This document shows positions 62,553 through 64,000 of a stretch of 64,000 nucleotides of DNA, one piece after another. How positions within the stretch are numbered: position 1 is the stretch's first letter; the number at the start of each line of letters is the position of its first letter. The translations under genes and the position numbers were made by a program. Origin of the DNA: Streptomyces sp. L2. GTDB taxonomy: Bacteria > Actinomycetota > Actinomycetes > Streptomycetales > Streptomycetaceae. The DNA is taken from positions 2,232,001-2,296,000 of the forward strand of contig NZ_QBDT01000001.1 in the NCBI RefSeq assembly GCF_004124325.1, given 5' to 3'. Under the pieces are notes generated by a model. The model was given only the letters and a program-made list of their open reading frames with translations. It had not been told where the DNA came from and ran no database searches.

Positions 62553-64000
62553 CTGCTTGCCTCCTCGGCTGGGCCCCCCGTGACTGGTTCGGTGCGGTTC
62601 TCTTCTTCTACGGCCCGGTAGCCGGCCTGTGCGCCCTGGCGGAAGCCGCCGAGCCTGCGGCGGAGGGCTTCGGCGTCGAGGGATGCGGGGCGCTGGCGGG
62701 GCGGGGCGGTGGGTGCGGTGATCCTGGGTGTGCGCTTGGGGAGGCCCTTGCTGGTGACCGCCTCGCCTCCGGCTTCGGCGCGGTCTCCGTTCCCACCCGC
62801 ACCACCCGTGCGGCTTTCGCCGGGTGCGGGTGTCCCCAGCGGGGCGTCCTCACCGCCGGCGGCCGCGCGTGCGTCGTGGGGAGCGGCGGACTCACCGGTG
62901 CCCGTGCGGCTTTCGTCGCCGGGTGCGGGTGGCCCCAGCGGGGCGTCCTCACCGCCCGCGGCCGCGCGTGCGTCGTGGGGAGCGGCGGACTCACCGGTGC
63001 CCGTGCGGCTTTCGTCGCCGGGTGCGGGTGGCCCCAGTGGCGCGTCCTCACCGCCCGCGGCCGCGCGTGCGTCGTGGGGAGCGGCGGACTCGCCGGTGGC
63101 GGGGGCCGGGACAGCGGGGTGCGCGTGGTCCGTGGCGGACGGGCCGTCTGCGGGCCCTGCCGGTTCCTCGGGCTGCCCGGGGGCCGAGGGGTGCGCGGGG
63201 GCCGAGGCGGACGAGCCGTTCCCGGGCTGTGCGGCTTCCTCGGGCTGCCTGGGGGCCGCGAGGTCCGGGAGGAAGAGTTCCATCGTCGTCTCGGCGAACG
63301 TCTCCGGGGGGGCCTTCGGGCGGGACGGCTCCCGGGTGGACGGCTCCTCGGAGGACTCCGGCCGAGTGTGGGTCTCCGTGACCTGGTTCGGGGCGGCGGC
63401 CGCTTCCTGCCCGTCGGCAGCCCACGGGGTACCGAGCTCCTCGATCGCCGCCGGTCCCCCGGCCTCCCGGGCCTTCTCAGCCTTCTCGGCCTCACCGGCC
63501 TCGGTGGCCGCCGCCGGTCCCCCAGCCTCCCCGGCCTCACCGGCCTTCTTGAACTCCCCGACCTCACTGGCCTTCTTGGGCTCCCCGACCTCGTCGGTCC
63601 ACGCCGGTCCTCCGGCCTCCCCGGCCTCCCCGGCCTCGTCAGTCGCCGCCGGTCCCGCGGCCTCCCCGGCTTCCTCGGCCCCCGCGATCGCCGCAGCGTC
63701 CCCGGCCTGCCCGAACTCCTCAGGCGCCGCAGGCTCCCCGGTCTGACCGGCCTCCGCAGGTTCCCCGGCCTCCCGGGCCGTGTGTTCGGCGAGGGCTACC
63801 AGGGGGTCGACAGGCTTGGGGCGGGTGTGGAGGACGTTGGAGTTGGCCTCGGACTCGGCGCCGGGGAGGGTGAAGGTGTGGGTGGGGCCGGAGGCTGTCG
63901 CCGGGGGCGGGACCGCGGCTGTGGGCGGGCCGGTGAGGAGGGACTGGGGCAGGACGACGACCGCCGTGACACCCCCCTGCTTGGGATCGCGGAGCTGGAC
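62549..64000 (-). CDS. cvnA: Conservon sensor-like protein CvnA, C-terminal part only
   Basis: The minus-strand frame with stop at 62549 is open through the window end (64000); more than 480 residues visible. The end of the ATPase-like region reads VTAVVVLPQSLL near 63955; after it comes a long Ala/Glu/Pro-rich low-complexity tail typical of CvnA, with three 33-residue tandem units (GESAAPHDARAAAGGEDAPL), and a conserved C-terminus LGGFRQGAQAGYRAVEEENR. The kinase and N-terminal parts lie outside the window. Confidence 0.88.
   Translation of the reverse strand, partial: VQLRDPKQGGVTAVVVLPQSLLTGPPTAAVPPPATASGPTHTFTLPGAESEANSNVLHTRPKPVDPLVALAEHTAREAGEPAEAGQTGEPAAPEEFGQAGDAAAIAGAEEAGEAAGPAATDEAGEAGEAGGPAWTDEVGEPKKASEVGEFKKAGEAGEAGGPAAATEAGEAEKAEKAREAGGPAAIEELGTPWAADGQEAAAAPNQVTETHTRPESSEEPSTREPSRPKAPPETFAETTMELFLPDLAAPRQPEEAAQPGNGSSASAPAHPSAPGQPEEPAGPADGPSATDHAHPAVPAPATGESAAPHDARAAAGGEDAPLGPPAPGDESRTGTGESAAPHDARAAAGGEDAPLGPPAPGDESRTGTGESAAPHDARAAAGGEDAPLGTPAPGESRTGGAGGNGDRAEAGGEAVTSKGLPKRTPRITAPTAPPRQRPASLDAEALRRRLGGFRQGAQAGYRAVEEENRTEPVTGGPAEEASS
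62795..63091. repeat. 99-bp tandem repeats in cvnA
   Basis: Three units, the last two almost identical with 99-bp period (GGTGCCCGTGCGG boundaries at about 62896 and 62995), the first diverged by a 3-base deletion. They encode 33-residue units; frame is kept. Confidence 0.88.

Overview
The window is a high-GC Streptomyces chromosome segment. Supporting signs are codons rich in G/C at position 3, many GTG/TTG starts, a conservon (cvn) operon, the glyA to lysA gene order, an extended Rho, a sigma-R type promoter before rpmE, and an AICE (actinomycete integrative and conjugative element) in a tRNA gene. Most core genes lie on the minus strand.

Layout. 1-16.4 kb is core: glyA (cut by the window edge), a low-Mr protein tyrosine phosphatase, threonylcarbamoyl-AMP synthase, prmC-prfA-rpmE (translation termination and ribosome), an LCP cell-wall ligase, rho, thrB-thrC-hom, lysA, an ArgRS-like anticodon-binding protein and a single-domain response regulator. 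A tRNA-Arg(CCG) at 16573-16644 is the insertion site of a 16.4-kb AICE (about 16604-33011) bounded by exact 42-bp att repeats. Its long minus-strand operon runs from the spread/transfer genes (orf99, SpdB-like, GGDEF, zinc protein, FtsK-like tra) through replication (prim-pol, RecA-like ATPase) to xis-int. A regulatory end carries an HTH-DUF5919 gene, a Nudix (Pif-like) gene, an HD gene and a double GntR regulator. Just beyond the right att is a second, frameshifted integrase. One of its frameshifts comes from expansion of a 7-bp repeat from a probable 2 to 7 copies, so this looks like the remnant of an older element in tandem.

34.6-38.7 kb holds a DUF3761 protein, an alpha/beta hydrolase divergent from a MarR gene, and a radical-SAM protein matching hopanoid C-3 methylase HpnR. 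38.7-46.4 kb is the non-homologous end-joining locus (ku, divergent from a LigD-type polymerase). Host ku is cut after codon 38 by a 5.66-kb Tn554-like element (tnpA-tnpB-tnpC) that carries its own complete ku of a different subfamily. Both ends of this element hold paired GTTCTC(T/C)GGG motifs 65-68 bp apart in mirror orientation. A transposon that breaks Ku and brings another Ku is the most notable system here.

46.5-64 kb is again core or accessory chromosome: a NERD protein, a lipoprotein plus sensor kinase, a RodA/FtsW-PBP pair, a diiron AurF-like oxygenase with a TetR gene, an IS605-type tnpB element, an NlpC/P60 endopeptidase, a styrene-monooxygenase-like flavoprotein, and conservon genes cvnD, cvnC, cvnB and partial cvnA. 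Intergenic spaces hold dispersed hairpin repeats, tandem in two places (about 0.93-1.37 kb and 55.6-55.87 kb), which create many false ORFs.
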